Below, piece by piece: positions 1 to 12,800 of a stretch of 64,000 bases of DNA. The notes beneath the pieces were generated by a model. That model saw only the letters and a list, made by a program, of their open reading frames with translations, was not told the origin of the DNA and did no database searches. This DNA is from Amyelois transitella. Lineage: Eukaryota > Arthropoda > Insecta > Lepidoptera > Pyralidae. The stretch's first letter is position 1, and every line of letters starts with the position of its first letter. A program made the translations under genes and the position numbers. The stretch covers positions 7,192,001 through 7,256,000 of the forward strand of contig NC_083529.1 in NCBI RefSeq assembly GCF_032362555.1. The letters are read 5' to 3'.

Positions 1-721
1 GTTTTGGTACTCTATACCTTATTCATAAAAGATATAGTTAATAGTAAATTATAACAATATTAAGTCCTTATAAATTGTGCCCTACAGTCTTTTACACAAC
101 ATTCATAAATAGCACCAATTAAAGTAAAAGTAATTTTTTGTACAAAATCTATGTACTTATTGTTTTTATATTAAAATGCTTATGTATAAAATGAACGTCG
201 TAAAATTCAATAAAAAAGATAAAGATACAATTTAAAACAAAATAATATTTTTTACTTAACCGTCGTAAGTATTCATTGTAAGATCTATCTAATGATTATA
301 ACTAACTAGCAGTCCATAGTTTCTTTATCATCGAGAAACCCAAAACATTGACAAATAATTTTGTAAAGACATAATTATATTGTTTTTGGAATATATATCA
401 GATATAAATTAATTATTTTTCAAGAAAATTGGTTTTACAAGTATAATTTTGAAATTATTTTTATTTATATGGATGACATAATATTTGTATTGTTAATATT
501 GACGGATCGAACAAGGCGCGTCGTCAAGATTTCTAGTATTCTGAAACTTGTTGCTCTGATAATTTTATTTATTATCTTGTCATTATAATATTTTAGTGTT
601 CTTATGAGTAAAGCTGTAAAACAAAAACAGACAGCTAAAGTTAGCTCACTTTAAATTGATAATCTCCGTTATTATCAGAATTAGCCGGCCAAGGTAAACC
701 ATTCTCGCTCCACGCACGCCA
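1..721. other. spz5 3' UTR and downstream AT-rich DNA
   Basis: No supported coding region. Apart from the polyadenylation hexamers the stretch is AT-rich with no repeat I recognise. Confidence 0.5.
564..573 (-). promoter_or_regulatory. candidate polyadenylation signals of spz5
   Basis: Two overlapping AATAAA hexamers on the minus strand about 150-160 nt after the spz5 stop codon. The distance fits a short 3' UTR, but the region is AT-rich, so chance occurrence is possible. Confidence 0.4.
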
Positions 722-826
722 TTACAGGTCCGCGTTGTGCGCGCGGCGAACGTATTTGGCGAAGTAGTCCGGCCTCCAGCACTTGCACGAGCCGGGGACC
801 AGGAACCAGTCGTAGTACAATCGCAC
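722..826 (-). CDS. spz5: spz5 exon 10 (C-terminus, stop)
   Basis: Residues 348-381, with the last knot cysteines 361 and 363 (GSCKCW), ending in TAA. Acceptor ATCCAG. Confidence 0.85.
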   Translation of the reverse strand: MRLYYDWFLVPGSCKCWRPDYFAKYVRRAHNADL

Positions 827-3800
827 CTGGATCATTAGTACATCATTTTATGAATATTATAATAATACTAGCTCTGCCCGCGACTTCGTCCGCGTGGAAT
901 AGTTATTTTGTGCATCATTGAAACCCTCAAGGAGGAATTATCCCCGTTTTTTTTTTCACATTTTCTTCCATTATTTCTTCGCTCCTAATAGTTGCAGCGT
1001 GATGATAAATGGCCTAAAGCCTTCCTCGATAAATGGTCTATTAAACACAATTTTTTTTTAAATCGAACCAGTAATTCCTGATATTAGCGCGTTCAAACAA
1101 ACAAACAACCCCCTCAGCTTTGTAATATTAGTATTGATTGTTTAGGGAAGAGGCCTTGATGATTGAATCTTGAACAAAGCTAAGTCATCATGGCGAAAGT
1201 TTTTTAAAATATATATTTATGTACATTTATTATGTACAGTTTTTATTTTGTAATTTTATGTGTATATTGTAAATTGTGAGTAGCAAATCAAATAAATGTA
1301 TCTATCTTAAACAAGGAAAAAAATACGAATAGAACTCAAACTAAGGAGAAATTGATTACTACTTATTTCTAGAGAACTTTCTTCCAGTAGGTCCATGGTT
1401 TTAGGTAAAGAGTAACCTCAATAATTTATCAATAGAAAGAGGGATAGGACCACTCCATTTCTTTCCCATGGATGTCGTTAAAGGCGAGTAAGGGATAGGC
1501 TTATAAACTTTGTCCCTTAGACGACAAGCTAACAACCTGTCACTATATGAATTATGTCACTCAATTGTATCATAACGCCAAACAGCTGAAGGCTCTGCCT
1601 GCCCCTCAAGGGATATAGACGTGATTATATGTACCTATGTCAGAAAAAGAAGTTAATTTTAACTGACCTGATAGCATCCCAGTTCATCATGACCATCGCA
1701 ATGCGGAGGCTTCTCCGAGGCAGGCTCGGCGTCTGTCGGGAGTCCGGCCCGCTTCTGGAGATACTGCTGGTAGTCCTGGTAGAGAAGTTTACTTAAACTG
1801 GATTCGTCCCAGAGGTTGATAAAAAAATATAGTATTTAAAAACCAAATTGAAGAAATTTTAAAGTGAAAGATAGTATGGGTAGACTCCCGTCTGACTTCT
1901 GCAACCTTTGCAGGGGAACCTAATTCGTATTGGATCATGGTTTCTTTACACATCCAGTTGCCTGAATGTGCAGGTTTGGTCACGATGTTTTCCCTCACTG
2001 TAAAAGCATCGGTTAGTATTCAAACTAATGTACATAACTTCGACAATTGTCAATGGTACATGGCCGTGGTATGATTCGAACCTGTGCCTTTATGAGCAAC
2101 ACACGTTTTAACAACGCTCTTTCATTAATTAAGCTAATACCTTTTATCTTATATACAAAATTCTCGTGTCACAACGTTCGTTCCCGTACTCCTCCGAAAC
2201 GGCTTGATCGATTCTCATGAAATTTTGTGAGCATATTGAGTAGGGCTGAGAATCAGCCAACATCTATTTTTCATACTCCTAAATTACTTAAGCATTAATT
2301 ATACGGCAAAACGTTTGCCGGGACAGCTAGTCTATATCTATACATATAATAAATCTGTAGAAAGGTCAATTCTGTACATTGAAAATATTGAAAAAATAAA
2401 TAGCAGGGGGTGTTACTGGATTGATACCAAACACAAAAATGTGATTAAAAAAATTTTTGTCTGTCTGTCTGTATGTTCAGGCATCACGTGAAAACTAACG
2501 GTTCGATTTTGATGAAACTTGGTATAATTATACCTTATTATCCTGGGCGTAAAATAGGATACTTTTTATTCCGAAAAAATACGAAGAAAAAAAAATCTTA
2601 ATTTTTCAGTTTATCCATAGACGTTGTTCTGTAGAACCGCGAACACACGTTGCGTTACCCGCAGTGGATTTAGCGCCGTAACATGTAGCGCCTAAAGTCG
2701 GCTTTGGCTTGAACCGTTTGCTGCACAAGCGGGCCGCTACTAATTACTATGAAAAAAATACTACATAGCTACATTAATTCCCATTAAGCTGAAAATGAGT
2801 ATAATTATTTAAAACACAATCAAAAGCATTATTTCAAAATTCCCCATGATTCCGGTTTAAGGAAAAAAATTTACTCACTGTCAAAGGTAAAAAATGGGTG
2901 TATCGCAATTTTCTTTAAAACGGTAAGTTTTTCAAATCGGAAAACTACCTCAGACATAAATTGTAGATCATAAAGTTATCTATAAAAAAGGTATCAATAT
3001 TTTTTTTCAACAAAGCTACCGTTTCTGTGATATAACGATGCAAAAAGTTGCAAGCGTCATAATATGCATCCGTTTCCTTGCCACCTCTGAAGTAGTGTAC
3101 TATTAGCCCATTTTTTTTAACATTTTTATTATTAAACTTGAAAAAGTCTGAAATAGGTTAGAATAAACACGTGTTTTCACTACGCAGTGGCACTCAAGAC
3201 TAACTTTCGCATTTATTATTTAAAAAAAAAATAGAATTACCCTAAGTGAAGAAAATCATCTTAGGACAATAATAGAGATTACAATTATCAAATTCAATGC
3301 AATAATCAAATTAAAACTAAAACTACTCATAAAAAGAAAGAAAAAAGATGACTACAAACTAAAATTTAATTTATAAATTGTACAGTCCTTGCATAGCATC
3401 AACATGCGGGAATGTGCCCAGAAGGCTGGCAGCATTGCCAATTCGAATGGCAATGCTGATTCTCTGAGCCAGATAATTTCCAGCCCTCCGGTCAAGAGAT
3501 ACCTCAATTAGCTTTTTCGACAATTGTCGGAAAAGCTGATGGGCAGATAGGCCCCCCGGTCCCAGAGTTTCTACCCCAAAAGGTTCAAAAGTATAGATAT
3601 TACTGATAACTACATACATACATAAAATCACGCCTCTTTCCCGGAGGGGTAGGCAGAGACTACCTCTTTCCACTTGCCACGATCCCTGCATACTTCCATT
3701 GCTTCATCTACATTCATAACTCTCTTCATGCAAGCTCGGTGGTTTCGGGTACTTTTGACCTGACCCTTTACCAGTACGTCCTTAATTTGATCAAGATATG

Positions 3801-6800
3801 TTCGTCTAGGTCTTCCCACCCCGACCTTTCCCTCCACACTCTCCATGTATATCTGCTTAGTCAACCTGTTTTCATTCATCCTCTCCACATGACCGAACCA
3901 TCTCAACATACCCTTTTCTATTCCTGTAACTACATCTTCTTTCACATCACAACATTCCCTTATCACACTGTTCCTTATCCGGTCACTCAATTTCACACCC
4001 AACATACTCCTTAACGCTCTCATTTCCACTGCATTTATTCTGCTTTCGTGCTTCTTTTGCCATACCCAACTTTCACTCCCATACATTAATGTCGGGACCA
4101 ACACGCCCCTGTGCACAGCCAGTCGAGCCTTTTTGGATAGTTTCTGACTGCTCATAAAGGCATGCAAAGCTCCATTCACCATGTTCCCCGCGTTCACTCT
4201 CCTTTCAATATCACTATCACACTTGCCATCTGATGTAAACTTTGATCCCGATAACTACATATTTGCGCCTTTTGAGGTTTTTTGCCTCATTTGAACGGCC
4301 TTAGATTTAGTAACCTGAAGATGACACGGCGCAAGTGTGTCGACACAAGTAGCATCCCACACCAAAGGCCGCCCCAATCTCCAGGGTACCAAAGTCATAC
4401 CATCCGGTCTCTTGGCATCATCCCGAGCCAGACCGTTTGGTTCTAGGAGGATTATATCATTTAGGGCGGCATGGCGCCCTAAACGGCCGGCACTCCTAGG
4501 GCATGAGAGGCCGTGGTGTCCATAGCCGACAACGGTATCCCCGCAAGGACAACTATTATTAAAGACTAACGGTATTTCATGTGTTGAGCATTCTGAGATA
4601 AAGCAGCTAAACTACCCTAGCCACGTACACAATTAAACAGAGAGACAGATGTTGTCTCAAGGTTTCACTACAGTATAAATGAAGGGACTGGGTTTCATTA
4701 TACTTATGTATATTTTATATTTTGAATTCAAGTTAAAATTACCGACAGAACAATATTTTTACTTATATTACTGCTACATAGAGTATATACGAGACGTGCT
4801 TATGCTATGCATATTATGACGCTTGCAACTTTTTGCATTGTAATGTCTCAGAAACGGTAGCTTTATTGAAAAAAAAATATTGATTCCTTTTTATAGATAT
4901 CTTTATGATCTACAATCTATGTCTGAGGTAATTTTCCTATAAAACTTACCGTTTTGAAGAAAATCGTGAAAATCCCATTTTCTTTCCTTTGACCTTGGGT
5001 ATTTTTTTTCCTTAAACCGGAATCATGGGGAATTTTGAAATAATGCTTTTGATTGTGTTTTAAACAATTATACTCATTTTCAGCTTGATGGGAATTAATG
5101 TAGCTTCATTCCTATTTTTTGGTCTAAATTGACCGGACTGAAAATAAAATGGAGAAATAAACCATCTACGCGAAGACCGACATCCGCGCGGACGGAGTCG
5201 CGGGGGAAAGCTAGTAAGTAAATAAATGTAAGGAAACGTTGCATACATACATACATACATAAAATCCCGCCTCTTTCCCGGAGGGGTAGGCAGAGATTAC
5301 CTCTTTCCACTTGCCACGATCTCTGCATATTTCCTTCGCTTCATCCACAATGCAAAACGTTGCAATAAAATGTAATTGTGTGTAACGCCATCTACTCGTG
5401 TCGGAGCGGTACCTGCGCGTGCGGCGCGGCGGCGGGGTAGTGCAGCTCGGCCACCAGCAGCGACACCCAGCGCGGCGAGCTCAGGCAGCCGCCCTCCAGG
5501 TAGTGGCAGCGCGACTGCATGCATCTGGTGCACAGCATCATTACTTTACATCACACCTCTTTCCAGGAGAGGTTGATACTATTTATAAATAATATGTAGC
5601 GGGAGCGATGATTTGATTAGGCTTGTGGCGTCATCACTTATCTCACACAACATCGACGCTCAGCCAATAGCGGCGAAGAATCTTAATTGCGATTGCAAAG
5701 ATTTTAAAGATTGAAGCATAAATAAAACCTCCGACTCCACATCGATGGAGCCGTGGTTCCCCAGGTATAACACCAGCCTGGCGGAAGATCTTCCCTCTGG
5801 TGGCGGTCGAACCGAATCATATCTCCTGCTAAAGGCTTGAATGCCACCAAAGGAAAGATCTTCCGCCAGGCTGGTGTTGATGCCTCTAATCCGTGAAATC
5901 TTTGTTTGCGCGATTTAGACTCTTCGCTGCTATTGGCTGAGCGCGTCATTTTTTTCGCTATGATTGACAGTTGGTGTGTGATATTAGTTATGTAGACATA
6001 AATATAGGTATGAAACGTATTATATAAATTATGTATTTAATATAATATTTTTTTAGAATCTATTAAAAGTCGATTTCCTCCTCGCATATTTCATCGTTTG
6101 ATCATCGAGAGAACCGTTATTATTAAAAAAAATGGCGGTAAACTTTTTTTTTACTCAGCTTACCTGGTGACTTCCACGGTCTGCGTGAAGTACCCCTCGT
6201 ACGGGATTTGCACCACGTACCGCCACACGCCCTGGTAGTTCCTGGCGAACACCGGCGTGGCGTACTCCACGCGGGCAGGGCACGGAGTTGGCGGGCCCTA
6301 GGAAAGCCACGATTGAGATTCAAATTGGGAGAAAGTTTAAGCCGAGAGAAAATTTTCTATGAAAAAGTACCTATACGTTACAAAAACTCAAAAATATAAT
6401 TAATGTGAATGTGATTGGCAGTTGTGACTTAATGCGTAGAGATGTCGCCACATGAATCAGACCGATCTTCATAGAATTTTGCTTCAACACAAAAATACTA
6501 GACTGGACCTTTACTGCATTTATACCTCATATCTGTGTAGGTGGGGAGGCCTGGAGCCGGGATCTTCACGTCTCTCCACGCCGCCAGGCGCAGGGCTCGG
6601 CTCGCTATCGCCGTTGAAGGCACGGTACAGCATACAAAATCTACAATGAAAAAGATAAAGGGTAAATGTAACAGATGCATTTTAATAATTATTAATAATA
6701 ATTTTGATAATTATTCGCCAGTCATTGGTAAAGATACATAACAAAATCGAACAAAATAAATTTATGAGCGGTTTTATTAGAATAGAATAGAATAGATTTA

Positions 6801-9800
6801 TTTTCAAAATTGGATACAAGGTATCACTTATTGACGTCACATAACTTAAATCTAATTATAACTACTACCGCTTCCAAAGCGCATGTGTAGAAGAAGCGGC
6901 GGAACAAATTAAACAAAAATATTAAACAACAAAACGCAGCTCACACCAAAAAAAAAAGTGCTGCCTTTGACAGTGACAGGTGACGGTTTAACAATCGCAT
7001 TTTTAGGTTAAGAAGGAAAGCAGAATTCTTGTGTGTATTTCTGAAAATACCTACCATTAATAAATGTCTTCTTTACAATATTTAGAAAAATGTCAGCAGC
7101 TCTAGTTCGCCAGGCCTTGGAATTCGTCGATCAAGAAGGTGAACTTCGCTTATTCCGGGAACTATTCACTTTGTTTATGCTTAGAAATTTTTCGGCAATT
7201 AAATGTTATTTCTGTCTGCAGAAGGCGAGGTACGTGACAAACGCCGTAAGGGGAAGAAGGGGTCTTCAGGTCAAGGTGCGTTAACCATTGCGTCATTATA
7301 ATCTATATGTAGTTTTTTATTGCCTTCTTGATAAGAATATTACCGTTTTACTTGTAATCATACGTCAAACAACTGAGATGTAATAGTTGGTGTGTTATCA
7401 GAATTTATCGAATCTCAAGTAATAAATTATGCAATTCAGTATGAGATTCGTGTCTGTCGTATTCAGAGGTGTGTTAAAAGATCATGTGAGTTAACACATT
7501 AACTTGGTATTTAGGTTATATTTAACTCTGTAATATGTATGATAATAATTTATATCCAGTGTAGACATTATTCTCCTGGACTTAGACCCGGCTACGTCCT
7601 CAACTAGATGAGGGGATCCTGGGGTCTATGACCATAATTCTGGTATGAGGAAGTTAAGTTTTCACATGAAGCAACTTCCGTCTGACCTACAATACTTTGC
7701 AGGGAAACTACCTCATTTTATATTTATTTAACTAAACTAACTTTTTTATGTAAAACCCACTATTTAGTAACAAGATGTGAACTAATTAATAAAATGGTGG
7801 TATTAATAGACATAACCTACAAATAATAAATGTACAGAGCTGATCCCTAACAAAAGCTATTAATAATTTTTCAGAACAGAAAAAGCCCTACCAACGACCC
7901 ACAAAAGAGAAGCAGCCTAAAGCACAAACTACTAACGCAACCATCAAGAAACTGCTAGCATTGTCACAGCCAGCATCTGACAAGAAAACAGCACTTAAGG
8001 TAATTATTAGTATGATTCATAATGATTATTATTGTTTAAGAGACTATAACCTAGGCATGGCTTGGATACCCTATCTTCAACAAAAGATAGATGTTCTGGT
8101 AATATCTTGGATAGCTCGAACTGGGAATCCAGTCTTGTCTCTCGACAACATGTCTCCAGAGATTCTTTGATTTCTTTAACCTTGGAGGTTCAAAGTGAAA
8201 TATGTGTCCCATGTATATCCCAAGCCAAAGAGGTAAAGGACGAGTACTGACAAGATGTACAGACATGATCAGGACTGTCACTCGCACCAACCTTCAGAAG
8301 GCCATGGCGTAAGCGCAAGTCCGAGCTGCCTAGAGTGCCTTCTTGAGGAGAAAAGATTAAGGTGGTCATGACCCTCAGTCTTGAGGTTGCAATGTAGACG
8401 AAGCTCTTATGGGAATTTCTGGGAACATAGCTTATGGCACTTCCACACCTACTATGATATATACGTATTGTAAATGTTTATTTATTTTGTCACCTATGTG
8501 TTATCATTCAGCTCTTACATACGTATAAACACATCTTTTTCCCTGATGATATAGAGTTATCATCTTCTAACATTCCAAGTATAAGCTGAGTATGGTAATA
8601 CATTCATCAGTTTATTACAAAGGATATTTAAAACTTTTCTTTATTTTAAGAATCTCTGAATTTTCGAATCCGTCTCTGTTTAATAGCCGTATTATTCGTA
8701 AATAGTATAATAAAGGTATTTTTACTTACTTTAATTAACATACACTATAGGTACTTAGAAGTCACTGTAGATAAATTCAGATAGCTATCAAAGTACTGGT
8801 GGTGCGATCATGTGGCCTTTGATAATGTCAGATAAGTAAGCCTATTCTGAGGGGGTTTTACTATGTATATAGATAAATTTTCAAGGTTAGTATTGAGTAA
8901 TTAAAAATACATCTCTTCCCCTCTTCTTGCCTTTCTAGTATTAAGGCTTAAAAATATATGATTGCTTCTATACCTATATTTCTGGACATAGATAATTAAC
9001 ATAGAAGTATTGTTAATCATTTTTGAAGTTGGCGAATGCTCTTATGATAAAGAAATTGCTAAGCTTTGATAAGTGGTTGTTCCTTGCATACGTGATCAGA
9101 AACGCAATAATTTAATCTAAATTATAGGGAATTCTCATGTTTATAATTTACTATTATTTGTCCTCTGGTTCGGTCGTATAAATATTACTGATAAGGGTAG
9201 TATGTTTTATGGTTTTCTTATACAGGGAATCCCATTAGTGATTTGCACATTTTATCATAACTCACAACTAATAATACTCACTAGACTTTTTTTAATCGAC
9301 TTTTTTTAGAGTTAGGTCATTTTTATTTGCTGTAAGTAGGGTTTGCAAAATGGCCTTAATAATTTATACAGATCTTGTGTTATTTAATTTAAGGTAAAAG
9401 TCCTGTAAAAGGACTATGGTGGAAGGTTAAGTTAAGAGCACCTAAAACTGACGTGCGTGTATGAAAAATTTATGAAAGTGGATGAAGTATAAGAAGTATG
9501 AGGAAATGTCTGTAATTTAATTAAAATTAGTCTCATAAATACTTTTAATTATAAGTTTATTTATAAGCCCTTCACTATCACTACAAAGTATAAAGCAAAG
9601 TCGCTTCCTGCGGCTGTTCCTCTGTATGTATGGTATGTATTGCTTAGATCTTTAAAACTAAACGAAGGATATACTAAATAAGGAATAAATAAATAAGGAT
9701 TTTGACGGGTTTTTTTAATAGTGATTCAAAAGGAAAGTTTTATATGTAAAAATGCTACCTGGGGCGGCTCGCTAGTCACTACATAGTATAAGTAAAGCAA

Positions 9801-12800
9801 TGTCGCTTTCCGCGTCTGTATGTATGCCTATATCTTTAAAACTAAACAACGGAATTTAATGCGGTTTTGTTTTTAATAGATAGAGTGATTCAAGAGGAAG
9901 GTTTTTATGTTTAAATTCTACCTGTGCCCGGGGCAAGTCGCTAGTATATTCTATAATTAAGTAGGTATAACAATTCATTTTTACTACTACTCTTATAGAT
10001 TAAAAATTGATTCGTAAGACAATATGTATAAATAGATAAAAATATAAGTGATTATCACAGTTTAATACGATTATCCATGAGCTTTTAGATAAGTTCATTT
10101 ATGGACGTTGACCTTTTATCATAAGACTTTAAACGTAAAATATACTTAACTTTACCTGAAAAGTCTCAATTTGTTTAAAATGACAAATATGACAAACATA
10201 AATTAATAGATTACGTCACATAATTTGAGAAAAAGCTGGCCTTCTGGATGAAAATTACTTTAGAAGTAAAAAGGGTTTCTTGAAATTGCTTTTTGCCCCA
10301 TATTCATCCATACTGTAGACGTATATTAATATTATAAAGAGGAAACATTTGTGTCTTTTTGTAATATATTCGTAATGTTTTCATACTAAAAATCTGAACC
10401 GATTTTGATGAGATTTATCACATAGCCAGACTAAAAACCTTCAGGAGTAACATAAGATACATTTTATTTTTCTGCCTTCCACTCCGAAAAAAGGCGTGCT
10501 TTTATGTTTGTCTATGGAAAACAAATTTTAGAAATTACCTTTTTTTTTATTCACTTTTACCAATATCTTTAATTAGGGTACGACCTACTCCTTACCTAAA
10601 GAGTTCTCATGGTAAGTAGGTACCCTTGTTTTTATCTCATCGATATCTCATATTTACGGAAAGTCATACGAGCATGACACAATAAGTTATTTATACTAAG
10701 AATGTCTGATTTGTTATCAGCACAGCCATCGGAATTGATAGTATTATCGTTTAGTGAGTAACTCTAGAACGGCCGCGGGCTATATATAATTTGAATCAGT
10801 TTACATACGATGTTACTATGGGACTGTGTTCGCGTGCATTTATTTTTAGTATTATTAGAAAAAAATTGACTAGAAAGTGATATTAAACCTTAGAAATAAA
10901 TTTAGAAAGTGTTTAGAACTCATAAAATTGATATTATTAAAATAGGATTTAAAAATAAGATTTCTGATGTAACTAAGGGAAAAAAAACCTTAAAGAAAGT
11001 TTAATAACTTATTATTTTTACAAAAAAAAAATTGAATGTTTTCGAAAAGTAAAACTCAAGGAATGCAATTTAAGATCACTTAAAGTTATCAACACTATAC
11101 AGTAAGTGTTTTTGAATAATTATTGTTAACAAGACTTGTAAAACATACTGTTAACGAGAATTGTGATATGTGAATAAATATCGTTTGTGACATAATTGTA
11201 TCTAAAAATAAATAACAGTTTGATTGAAACTAAACTAGATTAGCGTTATTTCGATTACTATTACTTGGATTACCGTTTCCCTGATTACCATTACATTGAT
11301 TACCAACTTGTGGTTCAAAATGAAGCAGTCAGACTGGTGTTTCTATACACGATCGCCGCTCACATCTAGAAAAGATCTAGGTATGTAAAACTATCTAATC
11401 TAATAGTTGTATAGTTAATAATGCATGTCTTTTAATTTATATTAGGAGAAATCCCCCTGGTAAATTGTTGCATTTTATTGGATATTTAATTCTTATATTT
11501 TTTTATAATGAAACTAATCAAAATAATACAAATTACAATTCGGTACACTCTGTACATCAATTTTATTTAAATTTGACCTCGGTAAGTTAACGTGATTGAA
11601 GAAAATGCTGCAATGCAGATTGTTGCCGCTTCTTCTGCACTAATACTTTAAAAGCGGATTTCTGGATTTGAATGGCTTAGTTATATGTCACAGGAAATAA
11701 ACTTACTAAAATAAGTTTACTTTTTGTTACCTCATAAAACATACAAATGATAAGATGATAACTGATATTTTTACAAAAAATTAAATACAGCATTCCTTCT
11801 TATCGCACTGCCATAATTTCCAGGTAATGGTGTGGTGAACAAGCGAATGAATAATAAATGATTTAAAAATAACTAAACGTGTATGAATTCATAATTTACC
11901 GAACTTAATTTGCAAAAGCCAATTTTCATATTTTTGTTTGCAAACGAATAATGAATAAGAATGAAATTACTTAGAGAATGCTATATGCATAAGGCTCAAT
12001 AAATTTTTAAATAAATAAGAAATACCTATATGTACCTATAATAATAATTTTATAAACAAACAAGAGACGTTAATGATCAAAATAAAATAAACAATTTCTT
12101 TTTATTTTTTTACAAAATAAAGTAGTGTATTATTTTTTTCTAAATCCATACTGGAATGAAACTTCAATCAGAATCCTTAATCCAGTGGTCTAGTCATATA
12201 ACAAAGAGAGGGTTTTTTTAAAACTCAAACCCATTAACGTGGCACAGAGCATAGTTTGAAATAGGTTTTGCTCGATTCCATAAAGTTCCTAAGCCAATTT
12301 AACCCCAAACAAGACTCGTTAACAATAACTCTCTTTCCGCAGATAGTGCAACGCGCGATCAAAGGCAAGCCACTGATCGAGAAGCCGGAGCCAAAACCAA
12401 AGGAGATAAAGTCCATCCTGTTCGCAGACGAAGACGAACCAACTGCTCAATAGTTCCGACTTGTGTCCGAGACTGGTTTGCCGAGAGGTAATAATGATTT
12501 GTTTGTTTGTAATATCTTTATACGTACATACATATGGTCACGTCTATATCCCATGCGGGGTAGACAGAGCCGACAGATTTGAAAAGACTGAATGGCCACG
12601 TTCAGCTATTTGGCTTAGTGATAGAATTGAGATTCAAATAGTGACAGGTTGCTAGCCTATCGCCTAAAAAAGAATTCCAAGTTTGTAAGCCTATCCCTTA
12701 GTCGCCTTTTACGACATCCATGGAAAAGAGATGGACTGGTCCTATTCTTTCTTGTATTGGTGCCGGAAACCATACGGCTAATATCTTTATTGCATAGAAA

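Noticed and set aside
8051..8290. open frames on both strands
   Set aside because: They looked like possible retroelement coding remains, but no motif could be named.
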